From Sphingopyxis sp. JAI108 (lineage in GTDB: Bacteria; Pseudomonadota; Alphaproteobacteria; Sphingomonadales; Sphingomonadaceae), in assembly GCF_013410105.1 (NCBI RefSeq), contig NZ_JACCCJ010000005.1:124001-188000 (forward strand): a DNA stretch of 64,000 bases, written 5' to 3'. The notes beneath the pieces are model-generated. The model was not told where the DNA came from. It did no database searches and saw nothing but the letters and a program-made list of their open reading frames with translations. Below are positions 16,369 to 23,380 of the stretch, piece after piece. The position numbers and the translations under genes were made by a program. The stretch's first letter is position 1; every line of letters begins with the position of its first letter.

Positions 16369-17382
16369 ATGACCCGTTCGACGCTGTTTCCGGTCCTGGG
16401 CGCCGCCGCGCTGATCGGACTCGTGTCGGCGTGCGGCGATGGCGACGCGGGCACGGACAAAATGGTCGCCGCGACCCCGCGCAAATGCCCCGCGATCGCC
16501 GACACGCCGGTGAAGCTCGCGGGCGGGACTTTCGAAATGGGCGAGGACGATGTCTATGCCGAGGAAGGCCCGGTCCGCGAAACCAGCGTATCGGGTTTCT
16601 GGATCGACCCGCACGAGGTCACCAATCGCCAGTTCGCCGAATTCGTGGCAGCTACCGGCTATGTCACCGTCGCCGAAAAGCCTGTCGATCCCAAGCAGTT
16701 CCAGGTGCCCGCCGACCAGATTCCGCCCGATATGCTGAAAGCAGGCTCGGCGGTGTTCACGCCGCCCGATTTCCCGTCGAACAATTACGCCGACTGGTGG
16801 AAATATGTGCCCGGCGCGAACTGGAAAAAACCTTATGGTCCGACGGGCCCCGACCATGTGCCGAACGAGCCTGTCGTCCATCTCGCTTGGGACGATATGG
16901 TCGCCTACGCCAAATGGGCGGGCGGGCGCATTCCGACCGAGGCCGAATGGGAATATGCAGCGAGCGCGGGCAAACGGTCGAGGAATGTCCAGCCCGCCGA
17001 AGCAAACAGCTGGCAGGGCGCCTTTCCCAACTACAATGCCGAAAGCGACGGGTTCAAAGGCGTCGCGCCGGTCGGCTGCTATCAACCCAACGCCAACGGG
17101 CTTTACGATATGGTCGGCAATGTCTGGGAGGTTACATCCGATTTCTTCCGGCCGGGGCATGATCCCGCCGACACGGACAATCCCAAGGGGCCTGGCGAAA
17201 ACAACGCCTATGATCCGCTCAACCCCGGTATGCCGTCGCGCACGGTGAAGGGCGGCAGCTATCTGTGTGCTCCCAATTATTGCCAGCGCTATCGTCCCGC
17301 CTCGCGACAGGGTCGTGATCCGGGATTGGGGACCAGCAATGTCGGCTTTCGCCTCGCCTATGACAGCGCGCCCGCCGGTTGA
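16369..17382 (+). CDS. Formylglycine-generating enzyme (SUMF1/FGE family), lipoprotein
   Basis: The 337-residue protein has a lipobox (VSAC, lipidated Cys22) and a complete FGE-sulfatase domain. This starts GGTFEMGEDDVYAEEGPVR, passes GGRIPTEAEWEYAA and GLYDMVGNVWE, and ends KGGSYLCAPNYCQRYRPASR. Cys300 and Cys305 keep the C-x4-C spacing of the catalytic pair in aerobic copper-dependent FGE. It should oxidise the Cys of C-x-P-S-R sulfatases to formylglycine. Three such sulfatases lie 27-36 kb downstream. The lipobox with Gly at +2 points to an outer-membrane, periplasm-facing enzyme, unusual because FGE acts on unfolded substrates. A GAGGGGAG ribosome site precedes the ATG. Its 3' end overlaps the convergent MFS gene by 25 bp. 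Confidence 0.88.
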   Translation: MTRSTLFPVLGAAALIGLVSACGDGDAGTDKMVAATPRKCPAIADTPVKLAGGTFEMGEDDVYAEEGPVRETSVSGFWIDPHEVTNRQFAEFVAATGYVTVAEKPVDPKQFQVPADQIPPDMLKAGSAVFTPPDFPSNNYADWWKYVPGANWKKPYGPTGPDHVPNEPVVHLAWDDMVAYAKWAGGRIPTEAEWEYAASAGKRSRNVQPAEANSWQGAFPNYNAESDGFKGVAPVGCYQPNANGLYDMVGNVWEVTSDFFRPGHDPADTDNPKGPGENNAYDPLNPGMPSRTVKGGSYLCAPNYCQRYRPASRQGRDPGLGTSNVGFRLAYDSAPAG

Positions 17383-18866
17383 TCCCGGGCACCGGTGACG
17401 CGCGTCATCGCAAGCAGCGCAAGCAGCAATGTCACCGCGGCGAATGCCATCGTGTAAATGGGTTCGCCCGGAAACAGGGCCTGCATGATCGAACCCATCA
17501 CCGTCGCGACGAGCAATTGGGGCAGCACGACGAACATGTTGAAGAGGCCCATATAGATGCCGAGCTTCGCCTGCGGCAGGCTCGACGCGAGGATCGCATA
17601 GGGCATGGCGAGCACCGACGCCCAGAAGATGCCGATGAAGACCTCGCTCGCGATCAGTTGCGCCGGGTCGCGCAGCAGAAAGAAGCTCGCATAGCCGACC
17701 GCGCCGCAGGCGAGCCCGATCATATGCGTTCGCGCCTGCCCGAAGCGGCGCGAAAGCCAGGGAAGCAATGTCAGCGCGGCGATGGCGGCGACGCCGTTAT
17801 AGATGGCGAACAGCTCGCCGACCCAGTTGCTCGCATCCTGATAGGCGGCGCTCGCGGCGTCGGTCGCGCCATAATGATATTGCGCGACGATCGGCGTGGT
17901 GTTGATCCACATGATGAACAGCGCCGACCAGCTGAAGAATTGCACGAGCGCGAGCCGTTTCATCAGCGTCGGCATGCCGGCAAAATCGCCGACAATGCTC
18001 GATAGCATGTTGCGGTCGTTTCCGCGGCGCGCCAGCATGATCGCCAGCGCGCTCGCGAGGCCATATCCTGCAAGCAGCGCGCCGAGCAGCAACACTTCGC
18101 GCAGCAGCGCGAACCGGACCTGGACGAAAGCGACGGCGATCCCCGCAATGACCCAGCCGATGCTGGCGGCATAGCTGCGCGAAGCGAGCGTGGGGAGGAC
18201 GGGCGCGTTGACGGCGGCCGGTGGTTCGAAGGCCGCCATCTCCTCGGGGCTGTATTCGCCCGTCGAGACGACGGTCCACAGCACCGCGAGGAACAGCGCG
18301 AGCCCCCCGAACCAGAAGGCATAGCGCACCGTGTCGGGGATTTGCCCCGGCGGCGCGACATTGGCGACGCCCAACGCTTCCATCAGGCTGGGAAAGAGCG
18401 AGCCGACGACCGCGCCGGCACCGATGAAGGCCGTCTGCACGGCGTAACCCACGCTATGCTGGTCCTTGCCCAGCATGTCTCCGACGAAGGCGCGAAAGGG
18501 CTCCATCGAGACGTTGAGCGAGGCGTCGAGGATCCACAGCATCATCGCCGCGAACCAGATCGCCGGGCTTTCGGGCATGACGAACAGCGCGATCGCGGCA
18601 AGGATCGCGCCGGCGAGAAAATAAGGACGACGGCGCCCGAGCCGACCGAGCCAGGTCCGGTCGCTCATATGGCCGATGACCGGCTGGACCAGCAGCCCGG
18701 TCAGCGGCGCGGCGATCCACAGGCCGGGGAGTTTCTCGATATCTTCGCCCAGCGACTGGAAGATGCGGCTCATATTCGCATTCTGCAGCGCGAAGCCGAT
18801 CTGGATGCCGAAAAAGCCGAAGCTGATATTCCACAGGCCGGCGAAACCCTGCCGCGGCTTGTCCAT
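17358..18866 (-). CDS. MFS sugar transporter, SLC45/MalY-like
   Basis: About 12 membrane segments over 502 residues, with the family signature GHMSDRTWLGRLGRRRPYFLAGA between helices 2 and 3 and SVGYAVQTAFIGAGAVVGS. This resembles SLC45 disaccharide carriers and the Caulobacter maltose carrier MalY. It is an inner-membrane importer, here probably for maltose or maltodextrin fragments. I chose the ATG at 18866 because GGGGAGAG stands 5 nt ahead; an ATG at 18881 is possible. A LacI-type operator-like sequence upstream matches one before the maltodextrin receptor gene, tying it to that regulon despite a five-gene interruption. Confidence 0.87.
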   Translation of the reverse strand: MDKPRQGFAGLWNISFGFFGIQIGFALQNANMSRIFQSLGEDIEKLPGLWIAAPLTGLLVQPVIGHMSDRTWLGRLGRRRPYFLAGAILAAIALFVMPESPAIWFAAMMLWILDASLNVSMEPFRAFVGDMLGKDQHSVGYAVQTAFIGAGAVVGSLFPSLMEALGVANVAPPGQIPDTVRYAFWFGGLALFLAVLWTVVSTGEYSPEEMAAFEPPAAVNAPVLPTLASRSYAASIGWVIAGIAVAFVQVRFALLREVLLLGALLAGYGLASALAIMLARRGNDRNMLSSIVGDFAGMPTLMKRLALVQFFSWSALFIMWINTTPIVAQYHYGATDAASAAYQDASNWVGELFAIYNGVAAIAALTLLPWLSRRFGQARTHMIGLACGAVGYASFFLLRDPAQLIASEVFIGIFWASVLAMPYAILASSLPQAKLGIYMGLFNMFVVLPQLLVATVMGSIMQALFPGEPIYTMAFAAVTLLLALLAMTRVTGARDQPAGALS

Positions 18867-18953
18867 CGCGTCTCTCCCCATCGGGCCGCTCGGCGGCTCT
18901 CGCCTGCAAAGCTGTTGCAGCGTGGGCGGGGGAGGGCAAGCATGTCGAGCATA

Positions 18954-18968
18954 GGTATACGAATACGT
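18954..18968. promoter_or_regulatory. LacI-type operator candidate before the MFS gene
   Basis: GGTATACGAATACGT lies about 88 bp upstream of the MFS start. Its GGTATACGnATACG core equals the reverse complement of the element at 23224-23238 between the LacI gene and the TonB receptor gene, with one central base changed. AT-rich alternating TATA is rare in this GC-rich window. Confidence 0.7.
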
Positions 18969-19055
18969 AGAGCGGCTGGTTTGGGCCGGAAGCGGCCATC
19001 CTCCTGGTCGGTAGCCGGGGACCGTCCGGCCGCCACCGCCAGCCGTCTTTCCCCT

Positions 19056-19946
19056 TCAATCCAGCCCCGCCATCCGCATCCGCGTTTCCATCGCCGCGAC
19101 GAACGATCTCACCGACGGCAAGCCCGCGCGCGATGGCTCGAACAACAGGTGGACCGGCAGCGGCGGCGGCGCTTCGTCCGCCAGCAACGAAATCAGCCGC
19201 CCCGCATCCACCGCCTCGGCGAGCTGGTAGGAGAGGAGGTTCGCGATCCCGAGCCCTGCCTCGGCCGCCGCGAGCGTCCCGTCGACACTGTTGACGACGA
19301 GCCGCGGCGGCGCGTCGAGCCGCCATCGCCGCGATGCGAACTGCCATTCGGTCGTCCAGCGCGGCCCCATCGTTCCGATCAGCTCATGGCCCGCCAATTG
19401 CTCGATTGTCGCCGGCGCCCCGCGGCGCGCCAGATAGGCGGGGCTGGCGACGAGCATCTGGCGCACCCAGCCGATCCGCTTTGCCTTCAGCGTCGAATCG
19501 GCGAGCGGCCCGATCCGCACCGCGACGTCGATCCCCTCCTCGACGATCCGCACATTGCGGTCGATCAGCATCATCCGCACCCCAAGATCGCGGTGCTGCG
19601 CCATCAGCGCGCCGACCACCGGCAGCACATGCAACCGCCCGAACATCACCGGAGCGGTCAGGTGGAGGTGCCCGCGCGGTTCGGCTTCGGCACCGCGCAA
19701 CTCGCGCTCGGCGTCCGCCAGCTCGGCGAGAATGCGCCGCGCCTGCTCCAGAAAGGCCGCGCCCGGATCGGTCAGCGCGACCGCGCGGGTCGAGCGGTAG
19801 AACAGCCGCGTCCCGAGCCGCGCCTCGAGCGCTGCGATACCGCGCGTTACTGCGGGCGGGGAGCTGCCGAGCTTGCGCGCCGCGGCGGCAAAGCCGCCCT
19901 CGCTCGCGACCGCGACAAACATTTCGAGGGTAGTGAGCCGGTCCAA
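19056..19946 (-). CDS. LysR-family regulator with TTG start
   Basis: A 296-residue LysR regulator. The N-terminal winged helix reads LDRLTTLEMFVAVASEGGFAAAARKLGSSPPAVTRGIAALE and a substrate-binding domain follows (GHLHLTAPVMFGRLHVLPVV onward). No ATG or GTG is available near the conserved start. TTG at 19946 puts the protein at the usual LysR beginning with GGAA a few bases upstream. It is divergent from the PNPOx-GST-tautomerase-DUF606 operon and probably regulates it. An ATTCC-N7-GGAAT dyad stands just upstream. Confidence 0.88.
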   Translation of the reverse strand: MDRLTTLEMFVAVASEGGFAAAARKLGSSPPAVTRGIAALEARLGTRLFYRSTRAVALTDPGAAFLEQARRILAELADAERELRGAEAEPRGHLHLTAPVMFGRLHVLPVVGALMAQHRDLGVRMMLIDRNVRIVEEGIDVAVRIGPLADSTLKAKRIGWVRQMLVASPAYLARRGAPATIEQLAGHELIGTMGPRWTTEWQFASRRWRLDAPPRLVVNSVDGTLAAAEAGLGIANLLSYQLAEAVDAGRLISLLADEAPPPLPVHLLFEPSRAGLPSVRSFVAAMETRMRMAGLD

Positions 19947-19950
19947 GATT

Positions 19951-19967
19951 ATTCCACTTACCGGAAT
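19951..19967. promoter_or_regulatory. Candidate LysR box in divergent region
   Basis: ATTCC (19951-19955) and GGAAT (19963-19967) form a perfect dyad with a 7-bp spacer, a T-N11-A-like LysR site. It lies 5 bp from the TTG start of the LysR gene and about 75 bp from the divergent operon. It would allow autorepression and activation of the operon. Confidence 0.5.
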
Positions 19968-20039
19968 TAATTTGTTCGATCTTTGCTGATTAAAACCCGT
20001 TGCGCAATGCCATAGTTTTCGGCCCGAAAGGAGCGGACG

Positions 20040-20666
20040 ATGGCGCAAAATTACCGGCACACGCTTTTCAACGACGCGGTGAAGGCGCTGCAGGAGCGCC
20101 ATGGCTCGCGCGCCGCCTATGTGAAGATGGACGCGGGCGCCGACGGCACCCCCGACGCGCTGACCGCCAAGGAGCTGGGTTATATCGCGCTTCGCGACAG
20201 CTTCTACATGGCGAGCGTCACCGCCGACGGCTGGCCCTATATGCAGCATCGCGGCGGCCCCGCGGGCTTCCTCCGCCATATCGCGGGCAATCGCATCGGT
20301 TTCGCCGATTATCGCGGCAACAAACAATATATCAGCACCGCGAACCTGACGGGCAACGACCGCGTCTCGCTCTTCCTGATGGACTATCCGAACCGCGACC
20401 GGCTGAAGCTCGTCGGACATGCGACAATCATCGAACTCGCCGATGACCCGGCCGCGGTCACGGCGTTGATGCCCGAGGGGTATCGCGCGACCCCCGAACG
20501 CGCCTTCTTCATCGATGTGATCGGGTGGGAATGGAATTGCTCGCAGCATATCACCCCGCGCTTCACCGAGGCGGAAATTTCCGCCGCGGTCCGTCCGATG
20601 GCGGCCGAACTCAACCAGCTGCGCGCCGAGATCGCCGCCCTGCGCGCGGCCGAAAAAGGAGACTGA
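20040..20666 (+). CDS. Pyridoxamine-5'-phosphate-oxidase-like flavin protein
   Basis: A 208-residue split-barrel protein. SFYMASVTADGWPYMQHRGGPAGFLR, GFADYRGNKQYISTANL and NDRVSLFLMDYPNRDRLKLVGHA are typical of the PNPOx-like general-stress/FMN-binding family. Such proteins bind FMN or F420 and reduce varied substrates; the substrate is unknown. The ATG at 20040 is preceded by AAAGGAG. It heads an operon with GST and tautomerase genes, which looks like a detoxification cassette under the divergent LysR regulator. Confidence 0.82.
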   Translation: MAQNYRHTLFNDAVKALQERHGSRAAYVKMDAGADGTPDALTAKELGYIALRDSFYMASVTADGWPYMQHRGGPAGFLRHIAGNRIGFADYRGNKQYISTANLTGNDRVSLFLMDYPNRDRLKLVGHATIIELADDPAAVTALMPEGYRATPERAFFIDVIGWEWNCSQHITPRFTEAEISAAVRPMAAELNQLRAEIAALRAAEKGD

Positions 20667-20668
20667 CG

Positions 20669-21277
20669 ATGATCCGCCTTTATGCATCTGAAATGTCGGG
20701 CAACGCCCACAAGGTGCGGATGGCGCTCGCCATCCTCGGGCTCGGCTGGGACGAGCGGGCGACCGACGCCGCCGCGCGCAAGACCGACGCCTTCCTTGCG
20801 CTCAACCCGATGGCGCAGATCCCCGTTTATGTCGAAGGCGACTTCATATTGCGCGACAGCCAGGCGATCCTTGCCTATCTCGCCGCGCGGCACCGGCCCG
20901 GCGACTGGGATGGGCGTACGCCCGAAGAGCGCGGCGCGATCATGATCTGGCTGTCGCATGCGGCAAACGAGATTTTCAATGGCCCCGCGCTGCTCCGCGC
21001 CGAACAGCTGTTCGGCTGGTCGGTCGACCGCGAGCGCGCGACAGCGGTCGCCGACCGCATCCTGCCGGTGGTCGAGGCCCATCTGGAAGGCCGCGACTGG
21101 CTCGTCGGCGACCGGCTGACCGTCGCCGACCTTGCGGCGAGCCCCTATCTCGCATTAGCGCCCGACGGCGGGATCGACCTTGGACAGTGGCCGGCGATCC
21201 GCGACTGGACGCGCCGGATCGCCGCGCTGCCCGATTTTCCCGCCATGCCCGGGTGGCCGGCCGAAGGAGGTGCATGA
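20669..21277 (+). CDS. Glutathione S-transferase
   Basis: A 202-residue protein with an N-terminal thioredoxin-like GST domain (IRLYASEMSGNAHKVRMALAILGL, LNPMAQIPVYVEGDFILRDSQAILAYLA). An all-helical C-terminal domain ends GDRLTVADLAASPYLALAPDGGIDL. The SxxxAHKV start and QIPV/DSQAI motifs are those of glutathione-binding sites. It probably conjugates or reduces small electrophiles. It lies 2 bp after the PNPOx-like stop and overlaps the tautomerase start. Confidence 0.9.
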   Translation: MIRLYASEMSGNAHKVRMALAILGLGWDERATDAAARKTDAFLALNPMAQIPVYVEGDFILRDSQAILAYLAARHRPGDWDGRTPEERGAIMIWLSHAANEIFNGPALLRAEQLFGWSVDRERATAVADRILPVVEAHLEGRDWLVGDRLTVADLAASPYLALAPDGGIDLGQWPAIRDWTRRIAALPDFPAMPGWPAEGGA

Positions 21278-21498
21278 TGCCATACGTCAACATCCGTATC
21301 ACCCGCGAAGGCGCGACCCCTGAGCAAAAGGCGGAGCTGATCGCCGGCGTCACCGAATTGCTCCGGGGCGTGCTCGGCAAGAACCCTGCGACTACCGTCG
21401 TCACCATCGACGAGGTCGATTTCGAAAATTGGGGAATCGGCGGTCTGCCCGTTCTCGACTATCGCGCGACGCAGGCATCTAAGGAGCAAAATCCATGA
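21277..21498 (+). CDS. 4-oxalocrotonate tautomerase family protein
   Basis: The 73-residue protein has the family size and opens Met-Pro-Tyr-Val-Asn-Ile. After Met removal, Pro1 is the catalytic base. TIDEVDFENWGIGG near the end is typical of 4-OT-like tautomerases. An ATG at 21274 would give Met-Met-Pro, so I prefer 21277, 5 nt after AAGGAGG. It probably isomerises a 2-hydroxydienoate-like or keto-enol substrate, which is unknown. Confidence 0.88.
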   Translation: MPYVNIRITREGATPEQKAELIAGVTELLRGVLGKNPATTVVTIDEVDFENWGIGGLPVLDYRATQASKEQNP

Positions 21499-21953
21499 CC
21501 GCGAACAACGCCGCCCCCGCCTTCGCCACGATCATGTTCCTGACAGGCGTCGGCATCCCGATCCTCGCCGCGCTGAACGGCGGGCTCGGCGCGCGGCTCG
21601 GCAGCCCGATGGCGGCGTCGATGATCCTCTTTGGCCTCGCCTTCCTGATCGCGGCGACGGGCGCCTTGCTGACCGGCTCGGTCGGGCAGATGCGCTTCAC
21701 GCCCGACATTCCCGCCCATTTCTATTTCGGCGGGCTGTTCGTCGCATTCTATGTGATCGCGGTGACCTTCATCGCGCCCAAATTCGGCGTCGGCAACGCG
21801 ATCTTCTTCGTGCTCGTCGGCCAGCTGATCAGCGCCGCGACGATCGACCATTTCGGCCTGTTCGGCGCGTTGCGCTCGGCGATCGACCTGAAACGCGTCG
21901 CCGGGATCGCGCTGATGATCGCTGGCGTCTGGCTCGCGCGGCGAACGGGCTGA
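21495..21953 (+). CDS. DMT-superfamily YdcZ/DUF606 membrane protein
   Basis: The 152-residue protein has four to five hydrophobic segments. The DUF606 features are IPILAALNGGLGARLGSPMAAS and a second half with GGLFVAFYVIAVTFIAPKFGVGNA plus VLVGQLISAATIDHFGLFG. It is a half-size small-molecule exporter of the drug/metabolite superfamily, expected to dimerise in the inner membrane. It overlaps the tautomerase by 4 bp and ends this operon, fitting an efflux role for the detoxification cassette. Confidence 0.85.
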   Translation: MTANNAAPAFATIMFLTGVGIPILAALNGGLGARLGSPMAASMILFGLAFLIAATGALLTGSVGQMRFTPDIPAHFYFGGLFVAFYVIAVTFIAPKFGVGNAIFFVLVGQLISAATIDHFGLFGALRSAIDLKRVAGIALMIAGVWLARRTG

Positions 21954-22028
21954 AGCCTGTCTTGGCCCACTTGGGACCTGTCCGTCATCGTCGCCGGGAT
22001 AACGAAAGGGGATAATAGGTCCTGAACC

Positions 22029-23063
22029 CTAGACCGCCGTGCTCTGCCGCTTGATCAGTCTCGCGGGCAGCATCGTGCGGTCGGCGCCGGCGCCGTCGAT
22101 GCGGCGGAGCAGCGCGTCGACGAGCAGTTCGCCGGCACCCTTCATGTCCTGCATCACCGTCGTCAGCGTCGGCGAGGTCAGGCTGGCGGCGGGGATGTCG
22201 TCGAAGCCGATGATCGCGACGTCGTGCGGCATGCGCAGCCCGGCTTCGGCGAGCGCGCGCATCGCCCCGATCGCGATCAGGTCGCTGGCGGCGAAGATCG
22301 CGTCGAAAGCCCGCCCGCTGGCAAGTAGTGACCGGGCGGCGGCATAGCCCGACGCTTCCGACGATACCGCGTCCCGTTGCAACGCGGTGTCGGGGGCGAT
22401 CCCGGCGGCGTGCATCGCGCGGCAGAGGCCGGTGTAGCGATCCTGAAATTCGGGGGCATGGTCCGATGCGTCGCCAAGGAAGGCGATGTGCCGCCGCCCG
22501 ATCTCGACCAGATGCGCGCCTGCCTGTTCGCCCGCGCCGACATTGTCCGACCCGACGGTCAGCCCGATGCTGTCGTCGGAAACCGAGCCCCAGCGTACGA
22601 ACTTGGTGTCCATCTCGACCAGATGTTCGAGCTTGGTGCGATAGAGCTGATAATCGCCATAGCCCAAAAGGATGATGCCATCCGACCGATGACTGTCCTG
22701 ATAGGCGACGTGCCAGTCGTTGTGCATTTGCTGGAAACTGATGAGGAGGTCATAGCCCTTGAGCGCGCACTGGCGGGTGATCGACCCGAGCATCGACAGG
22801 AAGAAAGGATTGATCATCGATTCGTCAGGGGTCGGATCCTCGAAAAAGAGTAGCGCCAGCGTGTGTGTGCGCTGCGAACGCAGGCTCGAGGCGTTCTTGT
22901 CGACGGTGTAATTGAGTTCGCGCGCGATGCGTTCGATATTGGCGCGCGTCGCGGCGCTGACCGACTTGCTGCCGCGCAGCGCGCGCGACACCGTGGGCTG
23001 CGAGACGCCCGCCAGATAGGCGATGTCGAAACTGGTCGGCTTGGCCGAGGGCTGGCGCCCCAT
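22029..23063 (-). CDS. LacI-family repressor of the maltodextrin locus
   Basis: A 344-residue LacI-type regulator. The helix-turn-helix and hinge are TSFDIAYLAGVSQPTVSRALRGSKSVSAATRANIERIARELNY, and the periplasmic-binding-protein-like ligand domain follows (GIILLGYGDYQLYR, IGFDDIPAASLTSPTLTTV). It is divergent from the TonB receptor gene and is placed like MalI of Caulobacter. It most likely binds the GTATACGTATAC element at 23224 and the matching one at 18954, releasing with maltose or a maltodextrin signal. Confidence 0.92.
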   Translation of the reverse strand: MGRQPSAKPTSFDIAYLAGVSQPTVSRALRGSKSVSAATRANIERIARELNYTVDKNASSLRSQRTHTLALLFFEDPTPDESMINPFFLSMLGSITRQCALKGYDLLISFQQMHNDWHVAYQDSHRSDGIILLGYGDYQLYRTKLEHLVEMDTKFVRWGSVSDDSIGLTVGSDNVGAGEQAGAHLVEIGRRHIAFLGDASDHAPEFQDRYTGLCRAMHAAGIAPDTALQRDAVSSEASGYAAARSLLASGRAFDAIFAASDLIAIGAMRALAEAGLRMPHDVAIIGFDDIPAASLTSPTLTTVMQDMKGAGELLVDALLRRIDGAGADRTMLPARLIKRQSTAV

Positions 23064-23223
23064 GTCTCTCTCCCTGACGCCGCGCCCGTGCCGATGGCCG
23101 CCTGTCGCCGGAGACTAGCGATTGGTCCGGTCGATGCCAAGAATTTGCAGGATGCCCTGTCCCGCGGTTTTCGGCGCCAAAGGCGTTGCATTTCTGCGAC
23201 AGTCCGTGCGCCTGCATATTATG

Positions 23224-23238
23224 CGTATACGTATACCC
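23224..23238. promoter_or_regulatory. LacI-type operator in the LacI/TonB-receptor intergenic region
   Basis: GCGTATACGTATACC contains the perfect 12-bp palindrome GTATACGTATAC. It lies in the 317-bp gene-free stretch 23064-23380, about 145 bp before the receptor ATG and 160 bp before the LacI ATG. It is the counterpart of the site at 18954. The rest of this stretch shows no other clear feature besides the receptor's ribosome site. Confidence 0.75.
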
Positions 23239-23380
23239 TATGGCGGCGCGGCGTGATTGGTTTCAATTGCGGGGCTCAAGATGGGAAAGCCCACGTATCG
23301 GAGAGGAGCCTGACGGACGCCCCGCGTCCCCCTCCCGGTGCATGGGTCAAAACCGCCCGTCCGTGCCAGGGGAGCCACAA

